DNA from: Prochlorococcus sp. AG-347-K20
Lineage (GTDB): Bacteria > Cyanobacteriota > Cyanobacteriia > PCC-6307 > Cyanobiaceae
Assembly: GCA_003281315.1 (NCBI GenBank)
Contig: QCCH01000011.1
Coordinates: forward strand, 1 to 33,093
Direction: 5' to 3'
DNA length: 33,093 nucleotides
This document shows, in pieces, positions 25,313-32,132 of this stretch. Under the pieces are notes generated by a model, which was not told the origin of the DNA, ran no database searches, and saw nothing but the letters and a program-made list of their open reading frames with translations. Made by a program: the position numbers and the translations under genes. How positions within the stretch are numbered: position 1 is the first letter of the stretch; each line of letters begins with the position of its first letter.

Positions 25313-26092
25313 ATGTATTCAAAAATCGCACTTTCAATAGGGGGTAGTGACTCCGGGGGTGGAGCAGGTATACAGGCTGATTTGAGAACTTTTATGGCAC
25401 TTAAAGTACATGGATGTTCTGTTATTACATGTATTACTGCACAAAATAGTTTAGAGGTTACATGCGTTGAACCAGTAAAGAAGAATACTTTATTAAGTCA
25501 GTTAGATACTTTATGTGCTGATTTTGGTATTGATGCCTTAAAAACTGGAATGTTATTAAATGAAAGGATAATTAATGATACTGCTTCAAAATTAAACACA
25601 TATACAATAACCAAAATTATTGACCCGGTAATGGTTACAAGAACTGGTTCTAAATTACTTGAAGATTCTGCGATAAATGCTTATAAAAAACTTTTATTAC
25701 CAATTGCAGATTTGGTAACTCCAAATATTTATGAAGCAAATCTACTTTCTGGTTTAGAAATAAGAAGTGAAGAAGATATAGAAAATTCCGCAAGAAGTAT
25801 TATTGATCTTGGAGCTAAATCGGTACTTATAAAAGGTGGCGGTTTAACAGATATGAAAGGAAAGGATTTTTTTCTTGACATAAATGGTAGAAAAGAGTGG
25901 CTCTTTAATAATTTTATAAATACAGAAAATACCCATGGTAGCGGCTGTACTTTGAGTGCTGCTATTTGTGGTTACAAGGCTCTAGGTTTTGATTTGATTG
26001 ATTCCATACAAAAAGCGAAATTATTTGTTGAGAGATCATTAGAAAATTCTTACAAAATAGGATCTGGCCCTGGTCCCTTAGGTCATCATTAA
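25313..26092 (+). CDS. thiD: Hydroxymethylpyrimidine / phosphomethylpyrimidine kinase
   Basis: The 259-residue protein has the ribokinase-fold ThiD signatures: [15 protein letters not shown] at residues 10-24, ITAQNS at 41-46, DPVM at 104-107, a GGG-L-T anion loop near 175, and [11 protein letters not shown] at 205-215 containing the catalytic cysteine of ThiD in the GSGC loop. It performs the two phosphorylations of HMP to HMP-PP for thiamin synthesis. There is no fused ThiE domain. It lies directly after tenA and is probably co-transcribed with it. Confidence 0.95.
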   Translation: MYSKIALSIGGSDSGGGAGIQADLRTFMALKVHGCSVITCITAQNSLEVTCVEPVKKNTLLSQLDTLCADFGIDALKTGMLLNERIINDTASKLNTYTITKIIDPVMVTRTGSKLLEDSAINAYKKLLLPIADLVTPNIYEANLLSGLEIRSEEDIENSARSIIDLGAKSVLIKGGGLTDMKGKDFFLDINGRKEWLFNNFINTENTHGSGCTLSAAICGYKALGFDLIDSIQKAKLFVERSLENSYKIGSGPGPLGHH

Positions 26093-26110
26093 TTATTTAA
26101 ATCAGCGTTG

Positions 26111-26296
26111 TTAGAACCACCATTTTCTGTAGGGCTTTTTTAAAAATAAGATTTCTTCTGTCTCCCATCCTCCCTCTAACCATTCAAGATGCTCAAGTAA
26201 TAAAGACTCACTTTCCCTTTTACTTAATTGCCCCATTCTATTAGCAATACCATCGAACCTCACTTTCATCAATTCCTCAATCTTGATGTTATTCAT
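26111..26296 (-). CDS. Small hypothetical helical protein, 61 aa
   Basis: The protein (MNNIKIEELMKVRFDGIANR ... SLLLEHLEWLEGGWETEE) is charged, helical and tryptophan-rich at its C-terminus, ending KKPYRKWWF. No membrane segment is present. It converges with thiD (18-bp gap). The repeated aromatic terminus could mediate protein or nucleotide binding, but no family is recognised. The ATG at 26296 is the only good initiator. Confidence 0.6.
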   Translation of the reverse strand: MNNIKIEELMKVRFDGIANRMGQLSKRESESLLLEHLEWLEGGWETEEILFLKKPYRKWWF

Positions 26297-26478
26297 AGGT
26301 TAAATAATAAATTTTTTCTACTCTTACTTGTGTAGATTTTCTTGTCAATGATTTAATTTTATATGTTTACTAGCATTTCTTAAATATGTATTAAATACAA
26401 CTTTTTGCAATAGATAGTAATTAAGACTTATTCACATAGATTTTATTAAAGACTATTTTGTAAAAAAATACTCTAACT

Positions 26479-26622
26479 ATGAATACTGAAGAAACCTCAA
26501 AACAAAAAACTATTTTAAATGTAGGCTATTGTGAAACTACCTCTGAATGGCTCAATAGAATCATTACTGAACTGGCAGATGAAAATAAAAATTTCTTAGA
26601 TTTGTCAGTTATTTGTGGCTGA
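26479..26622 (+). CDS. Small hypothetical protein, 47 aa
   Basis: An ATG frame encodes MNTEETSKQKTILNVGYCET and continues to LDLSVICG. The composition is well mixed and acidic, with two cysteines (one is the penultimate residue) and no membrane segment. It lies alone, 83 bp before the cupin gene on the same strand. Function unknown. Confidence 0.5.
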   Translation: MNTEETSKQKTILNVGYCETTSEWLNRIITELADENKNFLDLSVICG

Positions 26623-26705
26623 GTTTTAAGAAATGTATTTTATTTTGATTTACTTTTAAGTCTCTAAATATCGTAAGAAAAAAAATTTAAAGATATTTTT
26701 GTGAA

Positions 26706-27173
26706 GTGAACCCTAAACAACAAAATATAGAAATAATTAAACAATTTAATTTATCTCCTCATCCTGAGGGTGGATGGTTTAGAGAGATAGTAAGGAGTAA
26801 GAATTCTTTAGTAAGGCAAGATGGCCAAAGTAGAAACTTTATTACAGGAATTTATTATCTTTTGGAGAGAAATGCAAAAAGTGCTTGGCACAGAGTAAAA
26901 AATGCAGATGAAATTTGGATTTATCTAAGGGGCGATCCTCTGAATTTATGGTGCCTAGATAATGATAATAAGTGTATAAGAAATTTAATTTTAGATTCCA
27001 ATAATCCAGTAGAAATGATCCCATCTGGATATTGGCAAGCTGCAAAAAGTACAGGCGAATTTACTTTAGTGAGTTGTTGCGTTGGCCCGGGATTTGATTT
27101 TAAGGATTTTGAATTACTCAGAAATACAAATTATACTTCTAGATTGGATAAAGCAATTAATGATCTTATTTGA
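26706..27173 (+). CDS. Cupin superfamily protein (DUF985 / cupin_5)
   Basis: The 155-residue protein starts at a GTG (26706). It has the typical opening HPEGGWFREIVRS (residues about 18-30), a core ITGIYYLLERNAKSAWHRVK, then DEIWIYLRGDPL, a W-Q-AAKS segment, and ends with the DUF985 signature CCVGPGFDFKDFELL. The fold is a double-stranded beta helix, usually metal-binding. Here the histidine in AWHRV and the glutamate in DEIW could be metal ligands, though no enzymatic function is established for DUF985. Alone on its strand, with about 70 bp to the next gene. Confidence 0.88.
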   Translation: MNPKQQNIEIIKQFNLSPHPEGGWFREIVRSKNSLVRQDGQSRNFITGIYYLLERNAKSAWHRVKNADEIWIYLRGDPLNLWCLDNDNKCIRNLILDSNNPVEMIPSGYWQAAKSTGEFTLVSCCVGPGFDFKDFELLRNTNYTSRLDKAINDLI

Positions 27174-27241
27174 GACATTTTTTGTTTATATTTTTGAAAT
27201 TATCCTCTAGATTTTAAAGCTACTCAATTAATCTATATTTA

Positions 27242-27619
27242 ATGAATCAAAATTCTGTCAAAACAATTGGTATTAATGATGAGCCAAGAAAAGATTCATA
27301 CTTAGTATATGTAAATCAGGCTGATGGATTAAAAGGCATCCTTAATAGGGATTTTGATGAGTGGTCGAATTTTGATAGTTGGGAAAGTATTTCAGTTCAG
27401 CAATGGATTTTTTCTAGAGCTTTGGAGGTTTTCAGAGGTAAAAAAATTGATATTAAATGCGACTGTTGTGAACATAATGATCGTATCCCAAATGATTTTG
27501 AGAGTATTAAGAAAGAAAAATGTTTTGGTAAAAAAAGTGCTTACATGATTAATAAAGTTGTAGATGAAATTTTATTAGCTAAGGCAAGAAGAGAAAGTGA
27601 TGGAACATATTCTGCGTAA
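27242..27619 (+). CDS. Hypothetical protein with a cysteine cluster, 125 aa
   Basis: A soluble protein with a dense cysteine cluster, C73-D-C75-C76-E-H, and a fourth cysteine C94 in KEKC. Cysteines plus H78 in this spacing could bind zinc or an iron-sulfur centre, but the pattern does not match a named motif. The N-terminal half contains a tryptophan-rich stretch (EWSNFDSWESISVQQWIFSR). No signal peptide. No family is recognised; the ATG at 27242 is clear. Confidence 0.65.
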   Translation: MNQNSVKTIGINDEPRKDSYLVYVNQADGLKGILNRDFDEWSNFDSWESISVQQWIFSRALEVFRGKKIDIKCDCCEHNDRIPNDFESIKKEKCFGKKSAYMINKVVDEILLAKARRESDGTYSA

Positions 27620-27655
27620 GATTCATAAATATTTATGGATTGCAAAATCTTTTAC

Positions 27656-27838
27656 TTACCAGTGAAAATTATCAGAAGAACCAATCGTTAAATTTCTAGT
27701 GGAAATCTTATGGAACTTAAAGTGTACCGAATCACTGAACTCCTTTTCATCTGAGTAATTCAAAAGATCCACTGGGTCGATGTTTTCATCGAACCATGCA
27801 TCATATTCAATATGGTTTGGTTCAGCAAAATAACTCAT
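27656..27838 (-). CDS. Small hypothetical acidic protein, 60 aa
   Basis: A minus-strand ATG frame encodes MSYFAEPNHIEYDAWFDENI ... SSDNFHW. It is strongly acidic in its first half, with aromatic residues scattered throughout, and has no membrane segment. It is convergent with the cysteine-cluster gene (36-bp gap). The opposite strand has no comparable frame. Function unknown; the amino-acid balance supports a real gene. Confidence 0.5.
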   Translation of the reverse strand: MSYFAEPNHIEYDAWFDENIDPVDLLNYSDEKEFSDSVHFKFHKISTRNLTIGSSDNFHW

Positions 27839-27978
27839 ATCTAATTAATAGCTTTCAAAAAACATATAAACGGTACATGCGATACCAAATTAACATTCTT
27901 AATTTTTAGATAATCCATATTTTTAACTTGTTCATAAAGATTAGTTGCTAAAAAGATAGGAGAAATATCTACAAATTA

Positions 27979-28332
27979 ATGTCTCTTGATACAACCATGG
28001 TTTCTATCCATCCCCACTTCACAATCAAGGATGGGAAGATGGACCAGTGCATAGCTCTTTTAGAAGAAATTTTGGTACTGACAAAAGCTAATGAACCTGA
28101 CTGCCTTTTTTTTAATATCACTACATGTGGGTCAGATAAGGCTTATGTAAGAGAGGCATATAAAGATGGTGCCGCCGCTTTATTTCATCTCAAAAATATG
28201 GGACATATGATTCCCAAGCTTTTTGAAGTGTCAGATATTACTGTGCAGGTCCAAGGCCCTGCCAATGAGATTGAACCCTTGAAGGAAATACTGCCAGACG
28301 CTGATTTCTATGAAGCAATATCTGGATTCTGA
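27979..28332 (+). CDS. ABM-like (antibiotic biosynthesis monooxygenase fold) protein, 117 aa
   Basis: The 117-residue protein has the ABM arrangement: strand VSIHPHFTIKDGKMDQCIAL leading to a helix, then EPDCLFFNITTCGSD, then AYVREAYKDGAAALFHLKN and a C-terminal strand (ITVQVQGP). ABM domains are dimeric alpha/beta barrels; some bind haem or small aromatics, many are of unknown function. The typical 'E-x-Y-x-D-x-x-A-x-x-x-H' is visible as REAYKDGAAALFH. An intrinsic terminator follows 32 bp downstream. Confidence 0.72.
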   Translation: MSLDTTMVSIHPHFTIKDGKMDQCIALLEEILVLTKANEPDCLFFNITTCGSDKAYVREAYKDGAAALFHLKNMGHMIPKLFEVSDITVQVQGPANEIEPLKEILPDADFYEAISGF

Positions 28333-28363
28333 TTTAGATTGTATCTATTGACAGTAGATCGTT

Positions 28364-28386
28364 AGGGGCTTTTAGCCCCTTTTTTA
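28364..28386 (+). terminator. Intrinsic terminator after the first ABM-like gene
   Basis: AGGGGCT (28364-28370) and AGCCCCT (28374-28380) form a GC-rich 7-bp stem with a 3-nt loop, directly followed by a run of T to 28385. Just upstream, ATCTA-TTGACAG-TAGAT makes a second small stem. Confidence 0.9.
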
Positions 28387-28462
28387 TTTAGGAATTCAAA
28401 ATATATTAATCTTACCTTTACTTATATCAAGTAACTTTATTATCAGCTCAAATATTATTTTT

Positions 28463-28810
28463 ATGGCATCAACTTTTTATATTGTTCATCATGAATTTAA
28501 AGCAGGAAAAGCTGAAAAATGGTGGGAAACAGCTTATGCGGCAATGTCACCAGGTGGTGGATGGGATGATGCGGTAGCAGCTAATAAAGAAAAAGGATTT
28601 TTTAACCATTCTGCAAATGCCGTAACTAAAACTGGTCCTGTATATTGTTTTTGGGAAGTAAAAGAGGGTATTTCACCTGAGGAGTTTCAGGAGTTTATAG
28701 ACGGTCCCTCTGGTCCAGGTTTCGGACAAGATGCTCTGATGAATATCTGTAAACCAATTGACACATCATTAATGAATGGACAAACACCTTATCCACCAGT
28801 TTATTCTTGA
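28463..28810 (+). CDS. Hypothetical small alpha/beta protein, 115 aa
   Basis: The protein opens FYIVHHEFKAGKAEKWWETA, a strand followed by a tryptophan-containing helix. Strand TKTGPVYCFWEVKEGISPEE, then a helix and a proline-rich C-terminal tail (QTPYPPVYS) follow. The strand-helix-strand order and size are like the ABM/dimeric alpha-beta barrel group, consistent with neighbours on both sides, but I cannot name a family. No signal peptide. A hairpin follows that overlaps the leader of the next gene. Confidence 0.68.
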   Translation: MASTFYIVHHEFKAGKAEKWWETAYAAMSPGGGWDDAVAANKEKGFFNHSANAVTKTGPVYCFWEVKEGISPEEFQEFIDGPSGPGFGQDALMNICKPIDTSLMNGQTPYPPVYS

Positions 28811-28830
28811 TTATTGACAGTCTATCTAGA

Positions 28831-28853
28831 ATAAGGAGCAATTAGCTCCTTAT
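28831..28853 (+). promoter_or_regulatory. Hairpin enclosing the AAGGAG sequence just before a start codon
   Basis: ATAAGGAGC (28831-28839) and GCTCCTTAT (28845-28853) form a perfect 9-bp stem with a 5-nt loop, ending 3 nt before the ATG of the DUF3764 gene. The 5' arm contains AAGGAG, a Shine-Dalgarno-like sequence that the stem would hide. There is little T-tract after the stem, so a classic terminator is less convincing. It may end the preceding gene or gate translation of the next. Confidence 0.5.
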
Positions 28854-28856
28854 ATT

Positions 28857-29135
28857 ATGTCTCTTGAAACTACCGTTTTCACATTCAAAATTAGCGTCCC
28901 TTTTGAAGAATGGGCTGCTGTTTATGACAGCGAAGAAAATATACAAATGAATAAAGAACGCGGAATTATTTGCTTATACAAAGGTGTAAAGAAAGATGAT
29001 CCAACAAGTGTAATTCTTATTGAGCAGGGTGAAGAAGGTAAATCAATAGCTATGTTTGAAGATCCTGCAGTGAAACCATTAATTGAGAGTGCAGGTCATA
29101 TTTACGATTCAACGGTTATATCCAGTTATTTTTAA
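28857..29135 (+). CDS. DUF3764-like protein, 92 aa
   Basis: Residues 1-20 (MSLETTVFTFKISVPFEEWA) and the end (SAGHIYDSTVISSYF) match what I know of the DUF3764 family of marine picocyanobacteria, whose function is unknown. The predicted layout is strand, helix, strand (ICLYKGVKKDD), strand (VILIEQ), helix, strand, like a ferredoxin-type or dimeric barrel. The first residues MSLETT also resemble MSLDTT of the ABM-like protein at 27979. The stop codon is immediately followed by the GTG start of the next gene. Confidence 0.78.
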   Translation: MSLETTVFTFKISVPFEEWAAVYDSEENIQMNKERGIICLYKGVKKDDPTSVILIEQGEEGKSIAMFEDPAVKPLIESAGHIYDSTVISSYF

Positions 29136-29639
29136 GTGAAAAGCTTAATTATTCCTGCAATATTATTATTATTTCCTTTTTCTGCTCAAGCTGGTTTTCC
29201 AGAAGGTGAGAATGGATATGATCTAAAAAAAATTGAAGAGTCTTTTAGATTACCTTGTGATGAAATTGGAAATGATAATTGTATCGCAAGAGCATTAGGA
29301 GTTGGTGCCTGTACCTGGATATTTGGAATAAACAAAGATATAGAACCTGCGGAAGCTTTAAAAATTTCAGATACTGTTTTAATTGCTCTTTTGAAAGGAA
29401 ATAATCTTGATTTAAAATCAATGCTTGAAAAAGATGGATTAATTAAAACGAATATAAAGAAAGAAGCTACTTATAGAATTAATTTCTGTAAAGATGAAAC
29501 AAAACAAGCTATTCCAAAGTTAATTAAGAAATTACCAGAGGGTGTTGTATTGGATAAAGAAAGAATAGAAAATTTAACCAGTGTGTTTCCTCTGCAGTAT
29601 TTAAGTATGTTTGAGAAATTTAGCAAATATAAACAATGA
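29136..29639 (+). CDS. Secreted or periplasmic hypothetical protein, 167 aa, with signal peptide
   Basis: The start is GTG at 29136, abutting the stop codon of the DUF3764 gene, which implies translational coupling. Residues 1-19 (MKSLIIPAILLLFPFSAQA) are a classic Sec signal peptide with an A-x-A cleavage site. The mature part has four cysteines (C41, C49, C59, C118), enough for two disulfides, fitting an extracytoplasmic site. The remainder is helical and charged. No family is recognised. Its stop overlaps the ATG of the following 49-residue gene (ATGA). Confidence 0.8.
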   Translation: MKSLIIPAILLLFPFSAQAGFPEGENGYDLKKIEESFRLPCDEIGNDNCIARALGVGACTWIFGINKDIEPAEALKISDTVLIALLKGNNLDLKSMLEKDGLIKTNIKKEATYRINFCKDETKQAIPKLIKKLPEGVVLDKERIENLTSVFPLQYLSMFEKFSKYKQ

Positions 29640-29785
29640 AACGTTTACTATTGACTCCTATATTCAAAAGTTTCAAAAAAAGTGCTTTTCTCTCATCACT
29701 TAATCAGAATACTTGTCCTGTTTATGATGCTGAAGAAATAAAAAAACAAGAACAACAAGAAGCTATTAGAAAGTTATACCCATAA
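29636..29785 (+). CDS. Small hypothetical protein, 49 aa
   Basis: The ATG at 29636 overlaps the preceding stop codon in an ATGA arrangement, typical of coupled genes. The protein opens MKRLLLTPIFKSFKKSAFLS, basic and mildly hydrophobic and possibly an amphipathic membrane-binding helix. It ends in a charged helix rich in E, K and Q (EEIKKQEQQEAIRKLYP). Terminator-like structures follow at once, so it appears to be the last gene of the unit that begins at 28857. Confidence 0.6.
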   Translation: MKRLLLTPIFKSFKKSAFLSSLNQNTCPVYDAEEIKKQEQQEAIRKLYP

Positions 29786-29789
29786 AAAA

Positions 29790-29847
29790 GGGCGATAGCT
29801 TCGCCCCAGTCAAAAAGCAGGATAATCCCCATCACCCGGCCTTTTTT
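29790..29847. terminator. Back-to-back terminator structures after the 28857-29785 unit
   Basis: GGGCGA (29790-29795) and TCGCCC (29801-29806) form a stem with a 5-nt loop. The A run before it (29784-29789) gives a T-tract only for the minus strand. A second structure at 29812-29847 pairs AAAAAG.CAGG with CCGG.CTTTTT, with one mismatch and a bulge, and is followed by six T on the plus strand. Together they could stop transcription in both directions. Confidence 0.6.
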
Positions 29848-29951
29848 AAAATCCTAGCACTACATATAGCGTTTGTAAGTAGTAAAAATTTGCTATTGGT
29901 GGAGTTGTTTGTTTCTAATTAATTTGTCATGATAGAAATCCCCATCACTCA

Positions 29952-29973
29952 GGCTCGCAAGAGTCTTTTTTTT
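29952..29973 (+). terminator. Terminator-like hairpin and T8 run directly before an ATG (attenuator candidate)
   Basis: GGCTC (29952-29956) and GAGTC (29961-29965) pair, with one G-T wobble, around a GCAA tetraloop, followed by eight T. The ATG of the ABM-like gene follows the T run directly. A terminator in this position would act on a leader transcript, or end a short RNA starting upstream. Confidence 0.55.
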
Positions 29974-30363
29974 ATGTCTAGTTTTGGATCAGATACTCCA
30001 TTTATGCTTCTTGCAAAACTTAAAGTTAAGGAAGATAAGGTTGCAGAATACTTAGAAATTGCAGATAAGACAGATAAAGCTGTTGAAGCTGACGAACCAG
30101 GAATGCTCCATCATACTTTTGATCAAGATCCTGATGATCCTCTTCGTTTCGTATGGTCAGAAGTTTATAAAAATGATGATGCTTTACTAGTTCATTTGGC
30201 TAATCCAGCATTAGGTGTTTATCTTGAGGCTCATGCTGTACTAGGAACTGATTTTGCTGTTGAATTTTACGGAACTGTGGGAGATAAAGTTATTGAAGCC
30301 ATGAACGGAACAGGAGTTCCATATAAGATCTTTAAAACAAAATTAGGATATAGCAGAGTTTAA
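29974..30363 (+). CDS. ABM-domain (dimeric alpha/beta barrel) protein, 129 aa
   Basis: I take the ATG at 29974; the frame is open upstream to an ATG at 29929, but that extension covers a terminator-like hairpin and T run. From 29974 the protein has the ABM order: strand FMLLAKLKVKEDKVAEYLEI, then DEPGMLHHTFDQDPDDP, then FVWSEVYKNDDALLVHLANP, and a last strand with AVEFYGTVG. The E-V-Y-x-x-D-A-x-x-x-H pattern is the ABM hallmark. Enzymatic activity is unproven for most members. Confidence 0.8.
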   Translation: MSSFGSDTPFMLLAKLKVKEDKVAEYLEIADKTDKAVEADEPGMLHHTFDQDPDDPLRFVWSEVYKNDDALLVHLANPALGVYLEAHAVLGTDFAVEFYGTVGDKVIEAMNGTGVPYKIFKTKLGYSRV

Positions 30364-30391
30364 GGATAAGAGTATTAACTAATTAATTCGA

Positions 30392-30511
30392 CTAAATTAT
30401 TAATAGGAATCTGAGTGCTAGAGGTAACCATAGACATAGAAGAAGCATTAGTAAAATAGTAATAGCATGGATATTTGGAATGTAATGCTCTTTTAAAATT
30501 TGTGTTTTCAT
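30392..30511 (-). CDS. Tiny single-pass membrane protein, 39 aa
   Basis: A minus-strand ATG frame encodes MKTQILKEHYIPNIHAITI and then a leucine-rich hydrophobic helix (LLMLLLCLWLPLALRFLLII). It begins 3 nt after the stop of another tiny membrane protein (30515-30604), so the two look like a coupled pair. I know no family. Confidence 0.5.
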   Translation of the reverse strand: MKTQILKEHYIPNIHAITILLMLLLCLWLPLALRFLLII

Positions 30512-30514
30512 AAT

Positions 30515-30604
30515 TTATCTAGCCTTCTTAAGTTTGATTTCTCTTCTGATAAGCAATGCTATAACTACAACACACATGTTCATTAGAAATACGTCTAATG
30601 GCAT
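30515..30604 (-). CDS. Tiny single-pass membrane protein, 29 aa
   Basis: A minus-strand ATG frame encodes MPLDVFLMNMCVVVIALLIR then REIKLKKAR. One transmembrane helix is followed by a strongly basic tail, a clean positive-inside arrangement. It lies directly upstream of the 39-residue ORF with a 3-nt gap. Tandem tiny membrane proteins are common in picocyanobacterial membranes, but neither is recognised. Confidence 0.48.
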   Translation of the reverse strand: MPLDVFLMNMCVVVIALLIRREIKLKKAR

Positions 30605-30863
30605 TTAATAAAAAAGTCTCTACTTAATTAATAGCAAGATTTTTGATATACGAATCAAGAAATGATTACTAATATTTATAGGCTTAATAAAACGAATTTA
30701 AAAATTAAATTTATGCTTAAATATCTCATAAATTTTAACTATTAAATGGCTTATTCAGAAACAAGAATAGTAATAGGTGGTCTACCCATGTACCTCTTCT
30801 TATCTTTATAGCCAATTTTATTAAAGGCAAGTTTGAAATTAAACTGAAGAGACAAAAGATACT

Positions 30864-31043
30864 GTGATTAAAGAAGAGCCTGTTAAAATTTTTGATCTAA
30901 AAAATAACGTAGTTAAAGAGGGAAAAGCAGAAACTTTAAAGGAACTTTCAAATAAGCTGGATAATATTGAACAGAAGGCTGATGAGGTTTATGAAAAGGT
31001 AAAGAAGAAAAAAAGGATAATAAGAAAAAAAAAGAACAACTAA
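30864..31043 (+). CDS. Lysine-rich small protein, 59 aa, possibly a truncated gene
   Basis: From a GTG at 30864 the frame encodes a charged helical protein (MIKEEPVKIFDLKNNVVKEG ... KKKKRIIRKKKNN). The first part is mixed, the second is a helix with an ELSNKLDNIEQKADEVYEKV heptad-like stretch, and the end is almost pure K/R. An in-frame TAA just upstream blocks extension. A separate 21-residue ATG frame at 30746-30811 lies in another phase, so the two could be pieces of one decayed gene. It overlaps the convergent minus-strand gene by 4 bp. Confidence 0.4.
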   Translation: MIKEEPVKIFDLKNNVVKEGKAETLKELSNKLDNIEQKADEVYEKVKKKKRIIRKKKNN

Positions 31044-31225
31044 ATTAAGATCCTATCAAGCATCAATATATCTTGAGCTTGGATGGTATCTCTCTTATCT
31101 TCATCTTCGGGATCTTTGTAAGATTCAATCTCAGCTTGAATTTTTCTCTTGTAAACTTGTTTGATATAGTCAATTTCTCTACTCTCTTTATTTAAGATTG
31201 AGAACGGTGATCTTTTTAAGTTCAT
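31040..31225 (-). CDS. Small hypothetical helical protein, 61 aa
   Basis: The ATG at 31225 is preceded by a strong AGGAG ribosome-binding site at good spacing. The protein (MNLKRSPFSILNKESREIDY ... IQAQDILMLDRILI) is charged and mostly helical, with no membrane segment. It is followed by a convergent lysine-rich ORF overlapping its stop codon by 4 bp. It is preceded, 27 bp away, by another small minus-strand gene, suggesting a short operon of small cytoplasmic proteins. No family known. Confidence 0.62.
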   Translation of the reverse strand: MNLKRSPFSILNKESREIDYIKQVYKRKIQAEIESYKDPEDEDKRDTIQAQDILMLDRILI

Positions 31226-31252
31226 AACTTTCTCCTAATAAATAAGTTTTGA

Positions 31253-31390
31253 TCAGCTCCAGTTCTTATCAGATTCAACAAAGCTATCCAATGTTTGCTG
31301 ATTCCTGATTTCTTCCTCAAGAAGTTCTTCTTCTGATCTTTCTTCAATCTCAGATTTATGATCTTCTTTTAGGATGTATTTGGTAGACAT
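31253..31390 (-). CDS. Small acidic coiled-coil-like protein, 45 aa
   Basis: A minus-strand ATG frame encodes MSTKYILKEDHKSEIEERSE and continues through EEELLEEEIRNQQTLDSFV to KNWS. It is highly acidic and predicted to be a single helix. It lies 27 bp upstream of the 61-residue gene on the same strand. Not recognised. Confidence 0.52.
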   Translation of the reverse strand: MSTKYILKEDHKSEIEERSEEELLEEEIRNQQTLDSFVESDKNWS

Positions 31391-31616
31391 TTGCTCATGA
31401 CGACTACAATTATGTTCTAACTATTCAGGCAAGCTATCCGACTAATTAATATGTACGGTTTGAGGAACTCCCTTATACGGATAAAGGATCAACAATTGAA
31501 TTTGAATATGGTTAAAATAACTGGAAATTTCTATCAGTTTTTTCCCTTTAAAATCATCAGTAAAGGTAGACCTATAATCATAAGACTTCCATCAATTAAT
31601 AAAAAAGCATTTAGAT

Positions 31617-31808
31617 TCATTTATCTATTTCTTCGGGGTTATCCAAATTAAGAGGTATCCCTCTTTTAAAAGGTTCTTTTTTCATATCATCCATCTCTTT
31701 TCTGATTTTGTTGTAGTAGGCCAACTCTTCATGATCAATAGAACCAAGACCATAATTCATCGTCGCTGCGAGATAAATTCTGTGCATACGGTATGAAGAT
31801 AGTGACAT
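31617..31808 (-). CDS. Small hypothetical protein, 63 aa
   Basis: I use the ATG at 31808; a TTG at 31820 would add four residues. The protein (MSLSSYRMHRIYLAATMNYG ... FKRGIPLNLDNPEEIDK) is soluble with an amphipathic N-terminal helix and a charged helical middle. A competing plus-strand frame overlaps its 3' end, but this one has more balanced composition. It is the last gene before the tRNA remnant. No family. Confidence 0.55.
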   Translation of the reverse strand: MSLSSYRMHRIYLAATMNYGLGSIDHEELAYYNKIRKEMDDMKKEPFKRGIPLNLDNPEEIDK

Positions 31809-31974
31809 TACTGAATACAAGTTTTATCAAATATATTTGAATTTTGGATAAAATGCTGATCTACGAGATCCATTTATATTGATCAATTCTACAAGGATCC
31901 CCTGTCGAATCAAAGAAACAATATTTATACTTTTTTACTATTTACCCTTTTTCTCGTAGCAATATTTTTGGCCA

Positions 31975-32020
31975 TGCCCTCGTCGGGACTTGAACCCGAG
32001 ACCTCTCCCTTACCAAGGGA
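31975..32020 (-). pseudogene. 3' half of tRNA-Thr(GGU): attachment-site remnant
   Basis: Read on the minus strand, the fragment has the 3' side of a tRNA: an anticodon arm TCCC-TTGGTAA-GGGA giving anticodon GGT, a T-arm TCGGG-TTCAAGT-CCCGA, the acceptor strand CGAGGGC and a discriminator A. The matching 5' acceptor strand and D-arm are missing; the sequence on the 5' side is unrelated AT-rich DNA. The break is at the anticodon stem, the usual crossover region for tyrosine integrases that target tRNA genes. It is therefore a displaced 3' half and not a functional gene. Confidence 0.85.
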
Positions 32021-32087
32021 AGTAAATACTTTATTAAGGCAAGTATTTGCAGTGGTTTAAAGAGCAAAATATCTTAAATATTACTTA

Positions 32088-32108
32088 ATTAGTGCAAAAA
32101 TTAGTGCA
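32088..32108. repeat. Direct repeat upstream of the TerS-like gene
   Basis: ATTAGTGCA occurs at 32088-32096 and again at 32100-32108, a 12-bp period, 25 bp before the TerS-like start codon. It could be an operator or a recombinase arm site; this is inferred from position only. Confidence 0.5.
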
Positions 32109-32132
32109 TAATAAGGTTAATTAGTTTGATAT

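Noticed and set aside
31450..31490. Sequence around TATGTACGGTTTGAGGA resembling the 3' strand of group II intron domain V
   Set aside because: The pairing 5' strand with an AGC/GAAA-type hairpin is not present, and no maturase or domain VI is seen.
31451..31651. Plus-strand 66-codon frame before the minus-strand 63-residue gene
   Set aside because: Composition is dominated by I, F, N and K with no motif, and its end overlaps the more balanced minus-strand ORF. Likely a chance frame.
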